Of a stretch of 64,000 bases of DNA, positions 51,695 through 60,060 are shown in pieces; the first letter of the stretch is position 1; every line of letters starts with the position of its first letter. The stretch is from the NCBI GenBank assembly GCA_004297725.1, contig SCUS01000177.1, positions 19,252 to 83,251 of the forward strand. Reading direction: 5' to 3'. Under the pieces are notes generated by a model, which saw only the letters and a list, made by a program, of their open reading frames with translations, had not been told where the DNA came from and did not search any database. The position numbers and the translations under genes were made by a program. The stretch comes from Myxococcaceae bacterium (GTDB lineage: Bacteria; Myxococcota_A; Polyangia; Polyangiales; Ga0077539).

Positions 51695-53053
51695 TCACAC
51701 CATCACGAGGTCGTCGGCGTCCTCCGCGGCCTGCGCGGTCACCTGGATGAGCTCCTCCTCGCGAGAGACCGCCAGCTCGTAGAGCGACGAGAGCAGCGCC
51801 GGGTGCTGCCTCACGATGCCGATGAAGTTCTCCGGCGCGAGCACCAGCGCCACCGTCGGCTCGACCGCGATCACCGTCGCGTTGGTGGGCCGCCGCAGCA
51901 CCAGCGAGATCTCCCCCACGCAGCCGCCCGGGTCGATGCCCCCGATCACCAGCTCGCTGCCGTCGTCCTCGCGGCGCCGCACCTCGAGGCGCCCGGAGGC
52001 CACCAGGAAGAGCCCCGACGCCTCGCTCCCCTGCGCGAAGAGCACCTCCCCCTCGGCGAACTCCCTCGCCTCGAAGGCCCCCGCCAGCGCCTCCCGATCG
52101 CCGAGAGGAATCTCCCTCAACAGCGGCGCCGTGCGCAGGAGGTTCTGCACCAGGCGCTGCTGGCTGAAGGCCCGCAGCTCGGCCCCGAGCGAGGGCACCT
52201 CCTTCACCGCCAGCGCCAGCGACGGCGGCGGCGCCTCCAGCACGATGGACGCCCGGGTCGTGTGCACGCTCGCCGCGCGCGGCGCCTCGGTGAGCAGCGC
52301 CATCTCCCCGAACACCGCCTCGGCGCCCAGCACCGCGAGCTCCTCGGGCTCGTCGCCCTCCTCGGCGCCCGCTTCGCTCGCCGCGGCCTTGCGCGCGATG
52401 CGCACCTCGCCGCGCGCCACCACGAAGACGCTCCCGCCGCGCTCCCCTTCCAGGATGGCCGCGTGCGACGGCCCGAACACCCGCACCTCCATCGCCGTCG
52501 CCAGCCGCTCGAAGGCCCCGCGGGGGAGCGCCCCCCAGAGCGGCAGCCGCGCTCGCGCAGGGAGCTTCGCGGGCAGCGCGGCCTTGAGGGCCTCGATCTT
52601 CTTCGTGGCGAGGGCGATGAGCTCCGCGCGGGACTCGTCGCCGAGCTCGGTCACCCGCTCGCTGGCCAGCGGCGGAGGGAGCACCGACACGTTGCTCTGC
52701 CGCTCGGCGTCGGCCCCGAAGACCCCGGCGAGCTCGGTGAGCAGGTCGCTCTTCGAGCTGAGCCGGTGCACCGCGATGGCCGCCGCGACGGCGTGCGCCG
52801 CGAGACCCTGCAGGGCGAGCGCCCGGGCTGCCGTCTCGAAGGCCAGCCGGGCGAGGGCCATGGCCCCGACGGAGACCGCGGCGCGGCCGATGATGTCGAT
52901 GGCGGGCGCCCCGGCGCCGACGTCGTCGAGCACCGGGATGGCGATGCGGAGGCACAGGTCGGGATCGTTCTGGGCGAGCGCGGCGACGCTCTGGTCGAGG
53001 GCCGTGGTGGGCGCCCGGGGGCGCGAGCGCTTGCGGGGGGTGGGGTCGGTCAT
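51695..53053 (-). CDS. Protein with two cyclic nucleotide-binding domains (452 aa)
   Basis: Cytoplasmic sensor-like protein. An N-terminal helical, TPR-like region (about residues 20-110) precedes two cNMP-binding domains: one at about 170-290 (ALPRGAFERLATAMEVRVFG, AVFGEMALLTEAPRAASVHT) and one at about 315-425 (AGAFEAREFAEGEVLFAQGS, GGCVGEISLVLRRPTNATVI). The second keeps the phosphate-binding-cassette style GExSL...RPTNATV. There is no DNA-binding domain, so it likely regulates through protein contacts. The ligand (cAMP or cGMP) is not determined. Confidence 0.88.
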   Translation of the reverse strand: MTDPTPRKRSRPRAPTTALDQSVAALAQNDPDLCLRIAIPVLDDVGAGAPAIDIIGRAAVSVGAMALARLAFETAARALALQGLAAHAVAAAIAVHRLSSKSDLLTELAGVFGADAERQSNVSVLPPPLASERVTELGDESRAELIALATKKIEALKAALPAKLPARARLPLWGALPRGAFERLATAMEVRVFGPSHAAILEGERGGSVFVVARGEVRIARKAAASEAGAEEGDEPEELAVLGAEAVFGEMALLTEAPRAASVHTTRASIVLEAPPPSLALAVKEVPSLGAELRAFSQQRLVQNLLRTAPLLREIPLGDREALAGAFEAREFAEGEVLFAQGSEASGLFLVASGRLEVRRREDDGSELVIGGIDPGGCVGEISLVLRRPTNATVIAVEPTVALVLAPENFIGIVRQHPALLSSLYELAVSREEELIQVTAQAAEDADDLVMV

Positions 53054-53139
53054 GACGGTCGCGGACGCTACCAGAGTCCGCCGCGAGGGCGGGAGGAGGG
53101 TGGCAACCTGGGGTGCTGCGCCGCTACTGTGCGCGGTCT

Positions 53140-54573
53140 ATGAATCGACGACGCTTGTCTGGCGGGTTGATGGCGCTGCTGGTCCTCGGGGCGCTCGGGT
53201 GCCGGCAGCGCCCGCCGCCGCCCACGGCGGCCCCCATCGCCGACGTCGCCGTCGACGCGGGCGCTCCCGCCTCCGTCGCGTCGCGCGACGCGACGGCGGG
53301 CGCTCCCGGCGCTCGGCTGATGGACCTCGCGGGCGAGACCGCCGTCACCATGGCGCGCATCCGGGGCCTGAGCCTCCAGCACGAGGTCCGCCGCGGGGTG
53401 ATGGACCGCGACGCCATCGTCTCCCGGCTGCGGACGAAGACCGCGCGGGAGTATCCCCCCGGGGAGATCGTGCTGGAGGGCGAGCTCTACAAGCGCCTCG
53501 GGTTGCTGCCCGAGGCGATGGACTACGAGCGCACGATGTTCGACCTGCTCGAGGAGCAGGTGGCGGGCTTCTACGACCCCGACGAGCAGACGCTCTACAT
53601 CGCGGGCTGGCTCCCGTCGGCGGCGCAGCCCGTCACCATGGCGCACGAGATCACCCACGCCCTGCAGGACCAGCATTTCCACATCGGCCGCTACACCCAC
53701 CACGTGCGGGGCAACGGCGACGCCCAGACCGCCGCGATGGCCGTCATCGAGGGCGACGCGACGGCCTCGATGCTCGACTTCATGCTGGCCCCGATGGGGC
53801 GGCGCGCGCGCGACATGCCCGGCGTGACCTCGATGGTCGAGAGCCAGCTGCAGGGCGCCGACCAGGCGCGGCTGCGGGAGGCGCCGAGGGCGCTGCGGGA
53901 GAGCCTGCTCTTCCCCTACCTGGCGGGCCTCGGGATGTGCGTGAGGGCGCTGCGCGCGGGGGAGGGATACAGCAGGGTGGACGCCCTCCTGGCGACGCCG
54001 CCGCAGTCGACGGAGCAGGTGCTGCACGAGGCGAAGCTCGCCGCGAGGGAGGCGCCGGTGGTGGTGCCGTCGAGGGTGCCGCCGGCGCTCGCGGGCGAAT
54101 ACGAGGTCGCGTATCACGACGTGATGGGAGAGCTCGGGTCGCGGCTGTTCTTCTACAGCGCGATGCCCGACGCGAGGGCGCACTCGGCGGCGCAGGGATG
54201 GGGCGGCGACCACGCGGTGCTGCTGGTCCCGAGAGGGAGCATGACCTCCGCGGGAGACGCGGGGGTGAACCTCGCGGGAGACGCCCTCGCCAGGGACGTG
54301 ATGCTCTGGACCGTGGTGCTCGACCCGGTGGAGGGAGCGCGCGGCGCGGCGGCCGACCGCGAGGCGGTGGACTTCGCCGAGGGCGCGGTGTCGGTGCTGA
54401 TGTGGCGCCACGGGGCGAGGCCGGCGGCCACGGTGGCGGGCGCGATGGCGGCGAGGGACGTGGGCGGGGGGAGGGTCTCGCTGGTGGCGAGGTCGGGTCG
54501 ACGGGTGCTGGTGGCCGATCGGGTCCCGAGGGCGTCGGCCGCGGCGGTGGTGCGCTCGGCGCTGGCGGAGTGA
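53140..54573 (+). CDS. Zinc metallopeptidase-like lipoprotein (477 aa)
   Basis: Envelope lipoprotein with lipobox LGALGC (Cys21). The catalytic-type motif AHEITHALQDQHF gives His169, Glu170 and His173. A further Glu204 (AVIEGDATASMLDF) fits a gluzincin-like third ligand. The preceding GFYDPDEQTLYIAG strand is common in this uncharacterised peptidase family. The C-terminal ~170 residues (beta, Ala-rich) are not recognised. ATG at 53140 is chosen for the signal peptide. Its stop lies 7 bp from the stop of the convergent HEAT lipoprotein gene. Confidence 0.8.
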   Translation: MNRRRLSGGLMALLVLGALGCRQRPPPPTAAPIADVAVDAGAPASVASRDATAGAPGARLMDLAGETAVTMARIRGLSLQHEVRRGVMDRDAIVSRLRTKTAREYPPGEIVLEGELYKRLGLLPEAMDYERTMFDLLEEQVAGFYDPDEQTLYIAGWLPSAAQPVTMAHEITHALQDQHFHIGRYTHHVRGNGDAQTAAMAVIEGDATASMLDFMLAPMGRRARDMPGVTSMVESQLQGADQARLREAPRALRESLLFPYLAGLGMCVRALRAGEGYSRVDALLATPPQSTEQVLHEAKLAAREAPVVVPSRVPPALAGEYEVAYHDVMGELGSRLFFYSAMPDARAHSAAQGWGGDHAVLLVPRGSMTSAGDAGVNLAGDALARDVMLWTVVLDPVEGARGAAADREAVDFAEGAVSVLMWRHGARPAATVAGAMAARDVGGGRVSLVARSGRRVLVADRVPRASAAAVVRSALAE

Positions 54574-54580
54574 CCGTCGG

Positions 54581-55882
54581 CTACCGCGAGGCGATCAGCA
54601 CGATCTCCACCGCGGCCAGCAGCGCCACCGAGCGGTCGTCGTCCCTCAGCCGGGGTACCAGCGGGTCGCAGTCCCCGCTCGCCCCGGTCGCGTCGCTCCA
54701 CGCCAGCACCGCGAGCCGCCGCACCGTCGCGTCGGGCGAGTCGAGCGCCTCGCGAATCGGGTCCGCCGCCGTGGCGTCCCCATGCTGCGCCAGCACCGAC
54801 AGCGCGCGAATCGCCACGAAGCCGTCGGGCAGCCGCGCCATCGGCCGCAGCGCCGCGAGGGCCTCCTGCCGGGTCGCCTCCATGCTCGCGAGCGCCGAGG
54901 CCACCCGCAGCGCCACCTCGTGGTCGTCGTCGCGCATGAAGCGCTGCAGCGCCTCGGCCTGCCGCGTGGCCATCCCGATGGATCCCACCGCGGCCTGCGC
55001 CCTCAGCTCCCGCCGCGTGGCGGTGCCCATCACCCGCAGCAGGTACGCGTCGCCCCGAGCGTCGCCTCGCGCCACCAGCACCCGGGCGGTCTCCACCGAG
55101 AGGGGCGTCGGCGGGTCCACCAGCAGGGCCGCCAGGGCCTCCCTCCCTCGCCCCGGCGACGCCGCCATCAGCGCCGAAGGCACCGCCATCCGCACGATCG
55201 CGTCGCGGTCCTCGAGCGCCGCGAGCAGCGCCTCGGCGACGTCCTCTCCGCGGCCTCCGAGGGCCATGGCCGAGGCCGCGCGCACCATCGCCTCGGGGTC
55301 CTCCCTCAGCGCCACGACCAGCGCCGCGGTCACCGCCTGGTCGTCGCGCCACCGCGCCAGCGCCCTCGCCGCCGAGGCCCGCATCGGCGCCCGCCCCGTG
55401 CGCAGCCAGCGCATCAGCCGCCTCGCCCCGGCGGCTCCGCGCAGGGTCACCATCCCCGCGATGCGCCTCTCCCGGTCGCGGCTCCGCAGCGCCGCCGTCA
55501 GCCTCGCGGGCGGTGTCCCCGACCGGCCGTTGAGCTCATAGAGGGCCGCCGCGGCGCGGTCTCCCACCACGCCCGGCCGCTCGCTGAGCGACTCCAGCAG
55601 CTCTCGCCCCCGCACGCCGAGGCCCGCGATGGCCGAGAAGCCCGCCGCGCGGGTGGGCGCGTCCTCGCTCCCGGCGGCGTTGCGGAGCACCTGCACGGCG
55701 ACCTCCGCGAGCAGGTCGGCGTCGCCGAGCCCGCGCGTCTCGGTGTAGTCCTGGTAGAGCCGCAGCGCGGTGGCCACGTCGCCCTGGCGGGCCGCGTCCC
55801 GGATGGGGCCGGTGGCTCCGACGCACCCGAAGGCCGCGCAGGCCAGCAACGCAAGGGGCAGCAACGACCGCGAGGCACGCAC
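54581..55882 (-). CDS. HEAT-repeat lipoprotein (433 aa)
   Basis: Exported lipoprotein with a signal peptide and lipobox AAFGC (Cys20; Cys15 is possible). The mature part is a chain of HEAT/PBS-type repeats (RASAARALARWRDDQAVTAA, VRAASAMALGGRGEDVAEAL, VRMAVPSALMAASPGRGREA, VRRLAVLAWSDATGASGD). It probably acts as a periplasmic binding scaffold. GTG at 55882 starts the signal peptide. Divergent from the FGE-like gene with about 97 bp between. It is a second HEAT-solenoid envelope protein in this window besides the one at 20.8 kb. Confidence 0.8.
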   Translation of the reverse strand: MRASRSLLPLALLACAAFGCVGATGPIRDAARQGDVATALRLYQDYTETRGLGDADLLAEVAVQVLRNAAGSEDAPTRAAGFSAIAGLGVRGRELLESLSERPGVVGDRAAAALYELNGRSGTPPARLTAALRSRDRERRIAGMVTLRGAAGARRLMRWLRTGRAPMRASAARALARWRDDQAVTAALVVALREDPEAMVRAASAMALGGRGEDVAEALLAALEDRDAIVRMAVPSALMAASPGRGREALAALLVDPPTPLSVETARVLVARGDARGDAYLLRVMGTATRRELRAQAAVGSIGMATRQAEALQRFMRDDDHEVALRVASALASMEATRQEALAALRPMARLPDGFVAIRALSVLAQHGDATAADPIREALDSPDATVRRLAVLAWSDATGASGDCDPLVPRLRDDDRSVALLAAVEIVLIASR

Positions 55883-55979
55883 CCGCGGACGTATAGCGCG
55901 GCTGCGCCCGCGGGCGCGATGAACTGGCGCAGCGAGGCCATTGCCGGGGTGCGGGTCGCGGGGCTAATGCTCCCTGGCG

Positions 55980-56828
55980 ATGCGCCGCCACGTCGCCCTC
56001 TCGCTCATCCTCCTCGGCCCGCTGCTCCACGCGCAGGACCGCCGCGCCACCCCGCCGCCGCCCGATCGGGTGCGCGTCCCGGCGGGGCCCTTCGTGATGG
56101 GCGAGGACACCCGCGGCGAGCCCGACGAGCGCCCGAGGCACACCCGCACGCTCCCGGCCTACGAGATCGACCGCACGGAGGTCACGCGGGAGCACTACGA
56201 GCGCTGCGTTCGGGCGGGGCGCTGCACCGACCCTCGACCCCTCGATGCCCGCTTCCGGGACCCGAGGCAGCCGGTGGTGGGGGTGAGCTGGTTCCAGGCG
56301 ACGGCGTACTGCGCCTGGGTGGGGGCGAGGCTGCCGACCGAGGCCGAGTGGGAGAAGGCCGCGCGAGGCTCCGACGGGCGCACCTTCCCGTGGGGCGAGA
56401 CCTACCCCACGCTGCGCATGGCCACCTTCGGCCACGACGAGCACACCGGCCACCCCGACCCGGTGGGATCGCACCCGGGCTTCCCTTCTCCCTATGGCGC
56501 CCTCGACCTTGCGGGCAACGTCTGGGAGTGGGTCGCCGACCCCTACGACCCCTACGCCTACCGCGAGCCCACGGCAGAGCCCACCTGCGAGCGGGCGCTC
56601 GCCTCGCTCCACGACCTTCGCACCCGTCGGGTGCGAGGCTTCACCGGCAGCAACCCGCTGCCCACCACCTGCGAGCGGGTCCTCCGCGGCGGCGGCTGGA
56701 ACTACGGCGGCGCCGGGCTCCGCAGCTCCAACCGGGTGCACCACGCGCCGAGCTACCGCCTGGTGATGTCGGGCTTCCGCTGCGCTGTGAGCGCGCCCGA
56801 GGTCAGCGCCGCAGCGCCGGGCTCGTGA
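55980..56828 (+). CDS. FGE-sulfatase (SUMF1) family protein, secreted (282 aa)
   Basis: Signal peptide (ALSLILLGPLLHAQ), then the formylglycine-generating-enzyme fold: VPAGPFVMGEDTRGEPDERP, HTRTLPAYEIDRTEVTREHY, GVSWFQATAYCAWVGARLPT, EAEWEKAARG, GNVWEWVADP and the end VLRGGGWNYGGAGLRSSNRV. The two catalytic Cys expected in the last block of true FGE enzymes are absent (WNYGGAG instead), so it is probably a ligand-binding or structural relative, not a sulfatase-maturing enzyme. The 3' end overlaps the convergent small gene by 26 bp. Confidence 0.85.
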   Translation: MRRHVALSLILLGPLLHAQDRRATPPPPDRVRVPAGPFVMGEDTRGEPDERPRHTRTLPAYEIDRTEVTREHYERCVRAGRCTDPRPLDARFRDPRQPVVGVSWFQATAYCAWVGARLPTEAEWEKAARGSDGRTFPWGETYPTLRMATFGHDEHTGHPDPVGSHPGFPSPYGALDLAGNVWEWVADPYDPYAYREPTAEPTCERALASLHDLRTRRVRGFTGSNPLPTTCERVLRGGGWNYGGAGLRSSNRVHHAPSYRLVMSGFRCAVSAPEVSAAAPGS

Positions 56829-57114
56829 CCCACGCATAGACCGCCGCGAGCGCCACCGCGCCGGCCACCGCGCCGGTGCGCACGGGCGACGGCTGCCACA
56901 CGGAGAGGGCGGCCTCCGTCGGCATTCCCAGGGCGACGGCGTAGGCGATGAAGAGGCGTGAGCCGATGGCGATGCGCCGGGCCAGGCGCACGGTGCGCAG
57001 CGCCGCGAACACGAGCGCGGCGCCGCACACGAGGATGGCCTCGGCGCGCGCGAAGGCGAGGGCCCCCAGCAGCATCGCGTCGACCAACAGTGTGGACGCG
57101 AGCGGCGGAGGCAA
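56803..57114 (-). CDS. Small membrane protein downstream of infC (103 aa)
   Basis: Three hydrophobic segments (TLLVDAMLLGALAFARAEAI, LVCGAALVFAALRTVRLA, TGAVAGAVALAAVYAWV) suggest an inner-membrane protein. The likely start is a TTG at 57114, two bases after the infC stop. The infC terminal codons contain AAGGA as ribosome site, implying translational coupling. No family recognised. It takes the place usually held by rpmI after infC. Confidence 0.5.
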   Translation of the reverse strand: MPPPLASTLLVDAMLLGALAFARAEAILVCGAALVFAALRTVRLARRIAIGSRLFIAYAVALGMPTEAALSVWQPSPVRTGAVAGAVALAAVYAWVTSPALRR

Positions 57115-57116
57115 CC

Positions 57117-57722
57117 TCAGTCCTTGTCGTCGTCGTCGTCGTCGTCGTCGGGTTCGGGAGCGGCGGTGCCCGGGGTGGGCGCGCGCTTGATGGCGCCGGG
57201 GCGGGGGGCGATGAGCATCGTCATGGCCTTGCCCTCGAGGGCGGGGTTGCTCTCGATGATGATCATGCCCTCCAGGGCCTTGATGACATCGTCGAGCACT
57301 TCGCGACCCTTCTCGGGGTGCGTGATCTCTCGGCCGCGGAAGCGCACCGTGATCTTGGCCTTGTTGCCCTCTTCGAGGAATCGCCGGATGTGGCGGACCT
57401 TCGTATCGAGGTCGTGGTCGTCGGTCTTCGGACGGACCTTGACCTCCTTGATCTCGACGACGGTCTGCTTCTTACGGGCCTCGTTGGCGCGCTTCTTCTC
57501 CTCGTATTTGTACTTCCCGAAGTCCATGACCTTGCACACGGGCGGGTCGGCCTTCGGGTTGACTTCAACGAGGTCGAGGGCCTCCGACTGCGCGAGGCGG
57601 AGCGCCTCCTGGCTGGTCATGATGCCGAGCTGTGTCCCATCAGAACCGATGACCCGCACCTCGGGTACACGGATACGATGGTTCACCCGCACCTGCGGTT
57701 GACGCTGCTGGTTTCGGTCGAT
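57117..57722 (-). CDS. infC: Translation initiation factor IF-3, probable AUC start (201 aa)
   Basis: Binds the 30S subunit and checks start-codon pairing. Both domains are present: IF3-N (VRVIGSDGTQLGIMTSQEAL, LVEVNPKADPPVCKVMDFGK) and IF3-C (IKEVKVRPKTDDHDLDTKVR, AKITVRFRGREITHPEKGRE). It ends with an acidic Asp-rich tail, seen in myxobacterial IF3. The family N-terminus begins upstream of the first GTG (57692), and an in-frame ATC at 57722 with AAGG five bases upstream gives DRNQQRQPQVRVNHRIR. Rare AUU/AUC starts underlie IF3 self-repression; the M. xanthus homologue (Dsg) is recalled to use AUC. Neither rpmI nor rplT follows. Confidence 0.92.
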   Translation of the reverse strand: MDRNQQRQPQVRVNHRIRVPEVRVIGSDGTQLGIMTSQEALRLAQSEALDLVEVNPKADPPVCKVMDFGKYKYEEKKRANEARKKQTVVEIKEVKVRPKTDDHDLDTKVRHIRRFLEEGNKAKITVRFRGREITHPEKGREVLDDVIKALEGMIIIESNPALEGKAMTMLIAPRPGAIKRAPTPGTAAPEPDDDDDDDDKD

Positions 57723-57966
57723 GGGTCCCTTGAGCGCTATCGGAATGCTCCTTGAGCAGGGGGATCAGTCAGATCCCCACAATGGGTGTCGTTGGCCCGC
57801 GGCCGCGGATGGTGGTCGTGAAGGGGGGGGGCGTCAACCCGGCTGCCTCCCCGAAGAGCTCTCGACCTCGCAGTCACGATGAGTGACAGGCGCGAGGTGA
57901 GGTCATGGGGCGAGGCAACATCCCGGATTGGCAGCCAGACTGTGGAGGGAATGGAGGGGAATTCAG
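57723..57966 (-). promoter_or_regulatory. infC leader region
   Basis: No gene seen between tRNA-Val and infC. On the minus strand it holds a possible TTGACG (57832-57837) with a weak CACCAT -10 at 17 bp, a run of nine C, and the hairpin described at 57760-57778. It probably carries the infC promoter and leader. Confidence 0.4.
57760..57778 (-). promoter_or_regulatory. Hairpin in the infC leader
   Basis: GGGGATC-TGACT-GATCCCC (minus strand) sits 38 bases before the proposed ATC start, just upstream of the AAGGAG and AAGG ribosome-site candidates. It could modulate ribosome access or act as an attenuator. Confidence 0.55.
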
Positions 57967-58038
57967 TAGGCGCGACTGGGCTTGAACCAGCGACCCTCAC
58001 CGTGTCAAGGTGATGCTCTACCACTGAGCTACGCGCCT
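57967..58038 (-). tRNA. tRNA-Val (anticodon GAC)
   Basis: The minus strand forms a full cloverleaf: acceptor AGGCGCG/CGCGCCT with discriminator A, D-arm TAGCTCAGTGGTAGAG, anticodon loop CTTGACACG (GAC), and T-arm GGTTCAAGCC. It is 72 bases long and the 3' CCA is not encoded. Its promoter-like elements lie just upstream. Confidence 0.95.
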
Positions 58039-58052
58039 GAAGAGAGCCGCGG

Positions 58053-58081
58053 TAACTACTCCTGCTCCGCGACCCTGTCAA
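58053..58081 (-). promoter_or_regulatory. Probable promoter of tRNA-Val
   Basis: On the minus strand, TTGACA (58081-58076), 17-bp spacer, then TAGTTA (58058-58053), ending 14 bp before the mature tRNA 5' end. The -35 is perfect and the -10 weak; the position fits. Confidence 0.5.
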
Positions 58082-58091
58082 CACTTCTTCT

Positions 58092-58553
58092 TCACTGCAC
58101 CCGCACGACCCCGGTCATCCCCGTAGAAGCGTGCGCTTCGCAGATGTAGGGGAAGGTTCCCGCCGAGGGGAAGGTCACCGTCACCTCGCGCATGTTGCCG
58201 TCGGTGAGGCGCTGGATGGGGTTGCCCGCGGTGCCCGCCCTCGGGCTGTTGAGCACGCCCGGAGAGAGCGGGTGCACGCCGAAGCTGCTGGTGGCGCCAC
58301 CCGAGAAGGTCACGCTCTGGCCCGCGGCGATGGTGATGCACCTCGGCGAGTAGGTGAAGAGCGTGCTGCCGCTCGCTCCGCCGTAGCCGATGGTGCGCGA
58401 CGCGCTCGCCGCCGTGCGGTCGACGAACTGCGACGAGGCGCAGTCGTTGAACGAGCCCCCCTCCGCGTCCGTGCCGCAGCTTGACGTCAGGGCCGAGAGC
58501 ACCACGACGAGCGCCGACAATCGATGGGTCACCGCGAACCGAACACGCATCAT
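58092..58553 (-). CDS. Cupredoxin-like (plastocyanin-type) copper lipoprotein (153 aa)
   Basis: Envelope lipoprotein with lipobox LTSSC (Cys26) and one blue-copper domain. Likely type 1 copper ligands are His94 (FGVHPLSPG), Cys138, His141 and Met146 (YICEAHASTGM). It would carry electrons or buffer copper at the cell envelope. Two ATG codons lie side by side (58553, 58550). The gene is divergent from the ferritin-like pair, with 106 bp between, so they may share control. Confidence 0.85.
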   Translation of the reverse strand: MMRVRFAVTHRLSALVVVLSALTSSCGTDAEGGSFNDCASSQFVDRTAASASRTIGYGGASGSTLFTYSPRCITIAAGQSVTFSGGATSSFGVHPLSPGVLNSPRAGTAGNPIQRLTDGNMREVTVTFPSAGTFPYICEAHASTGMTGVVRVQ

Positions 58554-58659
58554 GAGCCTCCCAGCCGGAGGTTGCTCGCATCCCCCGGCTTGGGGCATCC
58601 TCGCCGCGCCCATTCACGGGGGCAATGGATTTCGTTCACCTGCTTTGGAGGAATCACGC

Positions 58660-59319
58660 ATGTCTGATGAACACGTCTCCCGCCGCAAGGCCCTGACCGG
58701 AGGCGCCGCAGCCATCGCCGGCGTCACCGCCGCGCTCGCGGTCTCGGCCGTCACGCGCAGTGCCCATGCGGACAACGCCACGGACGCCACGGCCCTCAAC
58801 GCCGTGCGCACCAAGGCCTACGAGATCGTCGCCGTCTACGACGCGGCCATCGGCTTCCTCATGAGCTCGCCCGAAGGCGCCACCGCCGCCGCGCTGCTCG
58901 GGCACTTCCGCCAGCAGCACCGCGACGAGGCCGAGCGCCTCGGCACGCAGGTCACCGCCCTCGGCGGCACGCCCATCACCGAAGGCTCGGTCAACGCCCC
59001 GGCCAACCCCACGGGCTTCAGCCGCAGCATCCCCAACTACCTGAAGTACGCCGCCAACCTCGAGCGCCAGGCCTCCGTCGCCAACGTCGCCCGGCTCAAC
59101 GCCATCGGCAACAAGGACGCCGCCGAGCTCGTGGCCGCCATCGTCGGCACGCAGACCCAGCACTTCACCGTGCTCTACCTCCTCGCCCGCGGAATCGCCG
59201 GCCCCGGACCGATGGCGGCCTCGATGCTCAACGAGATCGTCCCGCGCTCCTTCGTCTCCATCGAGGCCGCCCCCGCGGTGAGCCTCACCTCCGTGGCCGA
59301 CCTTACCTTCACCGCCTGA
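58660..59319 (+). CDS. Tat-exported ferritin-like domain protein (219 aa)
   Basis: The Tat signal SRRKALTGGAAAIAG (residues 7-21) precedes a ferritin-like four-helix domain. Helix residues that could bind metal include KAYEIVAVYDAAIGFLMSSP, HFRQQHRDEAERLGTQVTAL and TQTQHFTVLYLLARGI. Family: ferritin-like PF13668, common in exported bacterial proteins with unknown redox or storage role. A GGAGG ribosome site lies 9 bp before the ATG at 58660. It is followed after 16 bp by a paralogue. Export of a folded, possibly metal-loaded protein is the usual reason for Tat. Confidence 0.88.
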   Translation: MSDEHVSRRKALTGGAAAIAGVTAALAVSAVTRSAHADNATDATALNAVRTKAYEIVAVYDAAIGFLMSSPEGATAAALLGHFRQQHRDEAERLGTQVTALGGTPITEGSVNAPANPTGFSRSIPNYLKYAANLERQASVANVARLNAIGNKDAAELVAAIVGTQTQHFTVLYLLARGIAGPGPMAASMLNEIVPRSFVSIEAAPAVSLTSVADLTFTA

Positions 59320-59335
59320 TTCGAGGACGACGACC

Positions 59336-60010
59336 ATGACGACCAACAAGTTCCTTTCGCGGCGCGCCCTCCTCGGCGGCGCGGCGGTCACCGGCTCCGC
59401 CCTCGCGCTCCAGGCCTGCGGCGACGACGTCGGCCCCGTCGTCCCCAACCCCGACATCCCCCCGCTCAACAACCTCCTCGCGGCGGAGTACGGCGCCATC
59501 GCGGCCTACAGCGCGGGCATCCCCATCCTCGAGATGCCCCCGACCGGCGACCCCCTCGCCGCCAACGGCCCGGCCCTCGGCGTCATCGCCCGCGCCTGGC
59601 AGACCCAGCACCGCGAGCACGCCGCGCAGCTCGCCGCCACCGTCACCGCCATCGGCGGCACGCCCGTCGCCGAGAGCTCGATCACCTTCACCGCGCCGAC
59701 GGGCTTCACCCCCAGCGTGCGCAACGTGATGGTCCTCGCCTGCAACGCCGAGAAGGCCGCGGCCATCGCCTACAACCAGGCCGTGAAGACCATGACCGCC
59801 GCCAGCTCGCGCTACATCGCCGCCAACATCGAGGGCGCCGAGACGCAGCACTTCGTGATCCTCTACACGCTGCTGAAGCAGGTGGTGGCGCCCAACCCCG
59901 CCTCGCTCATCTCGATGATCAACGAGATCGCCCCGAAGGCCTTCGTGGTCAACGTGGGCACGGCCACCAACGGCCTCTCGTCCATCGCCGACTTCACCTA
60001 CACGGCCTGA
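59336..60010 (+). CDS. Tat-exported ferritin-like lipoprotein, paralogue (224 aa)
   Basis: The Tat signal LSRRALLGGAAVTG with lipobox ALQAC (Cys28) makes this the membrane-anchored partner of the upstream soluble paralogue. The ferritin-like helices LLAAEYGAIAAYSAGIPILE, WQTQHREHAAQLAATVTAIG and EGAETQHFVILYTLLKQVVA retain Glu/His positions for a metal site. Both proteins end in the same style (LTSVADLTFTA and LSSIADFTYTA), so they arose by tandem duplication. A GAGGACGACG ribosome site precedes the ATG. A terminator hairpin follows. Confidence 0.88.
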   Translation: MTTNKFLSRRALLGGAAVTGSALALQACGDDVGPVVPNPDIPPLNNLLAAEYGAIAAYSAGIPILEMPPTGDPLAANGPALGVIARAWQTQHREHAAQLAATVTAIGGTPVAESSITFTAPTGFTPSVRNVMVLACNAEKAAAIAYNQAVKTMTAASSRYIAANIEGAETQHFVILYTLLKQVVAPNPASLISMINEIAPKAFVVNVGTATNGLSSIADFTYTA

Positions 60011-60019
60011 TCGACCGCG

Positions 60020-60047
60020 CGGTCGGGGGCCCTGTGCTCCCCGACCG
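60020..60047. terminator. Bidirectional terminator hairpin
   Basis: CGGTCGGGG...CCCCGACCG, a 9-bp perfect stem with a 10-base loop, lies between the ferritin-like pair and the convergent acyl-CoA dehydrogenase gene. Confidence 0.6.
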
Positions 60048-60060
60048 TCGCCCCTCCCCT

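Noticed and set aside
57120..57150. Run of GTC/GTCGTC triplets as a microsatellite
   Set aside because: It encodes the Asp-rich tail of IF3 on the minus strand.
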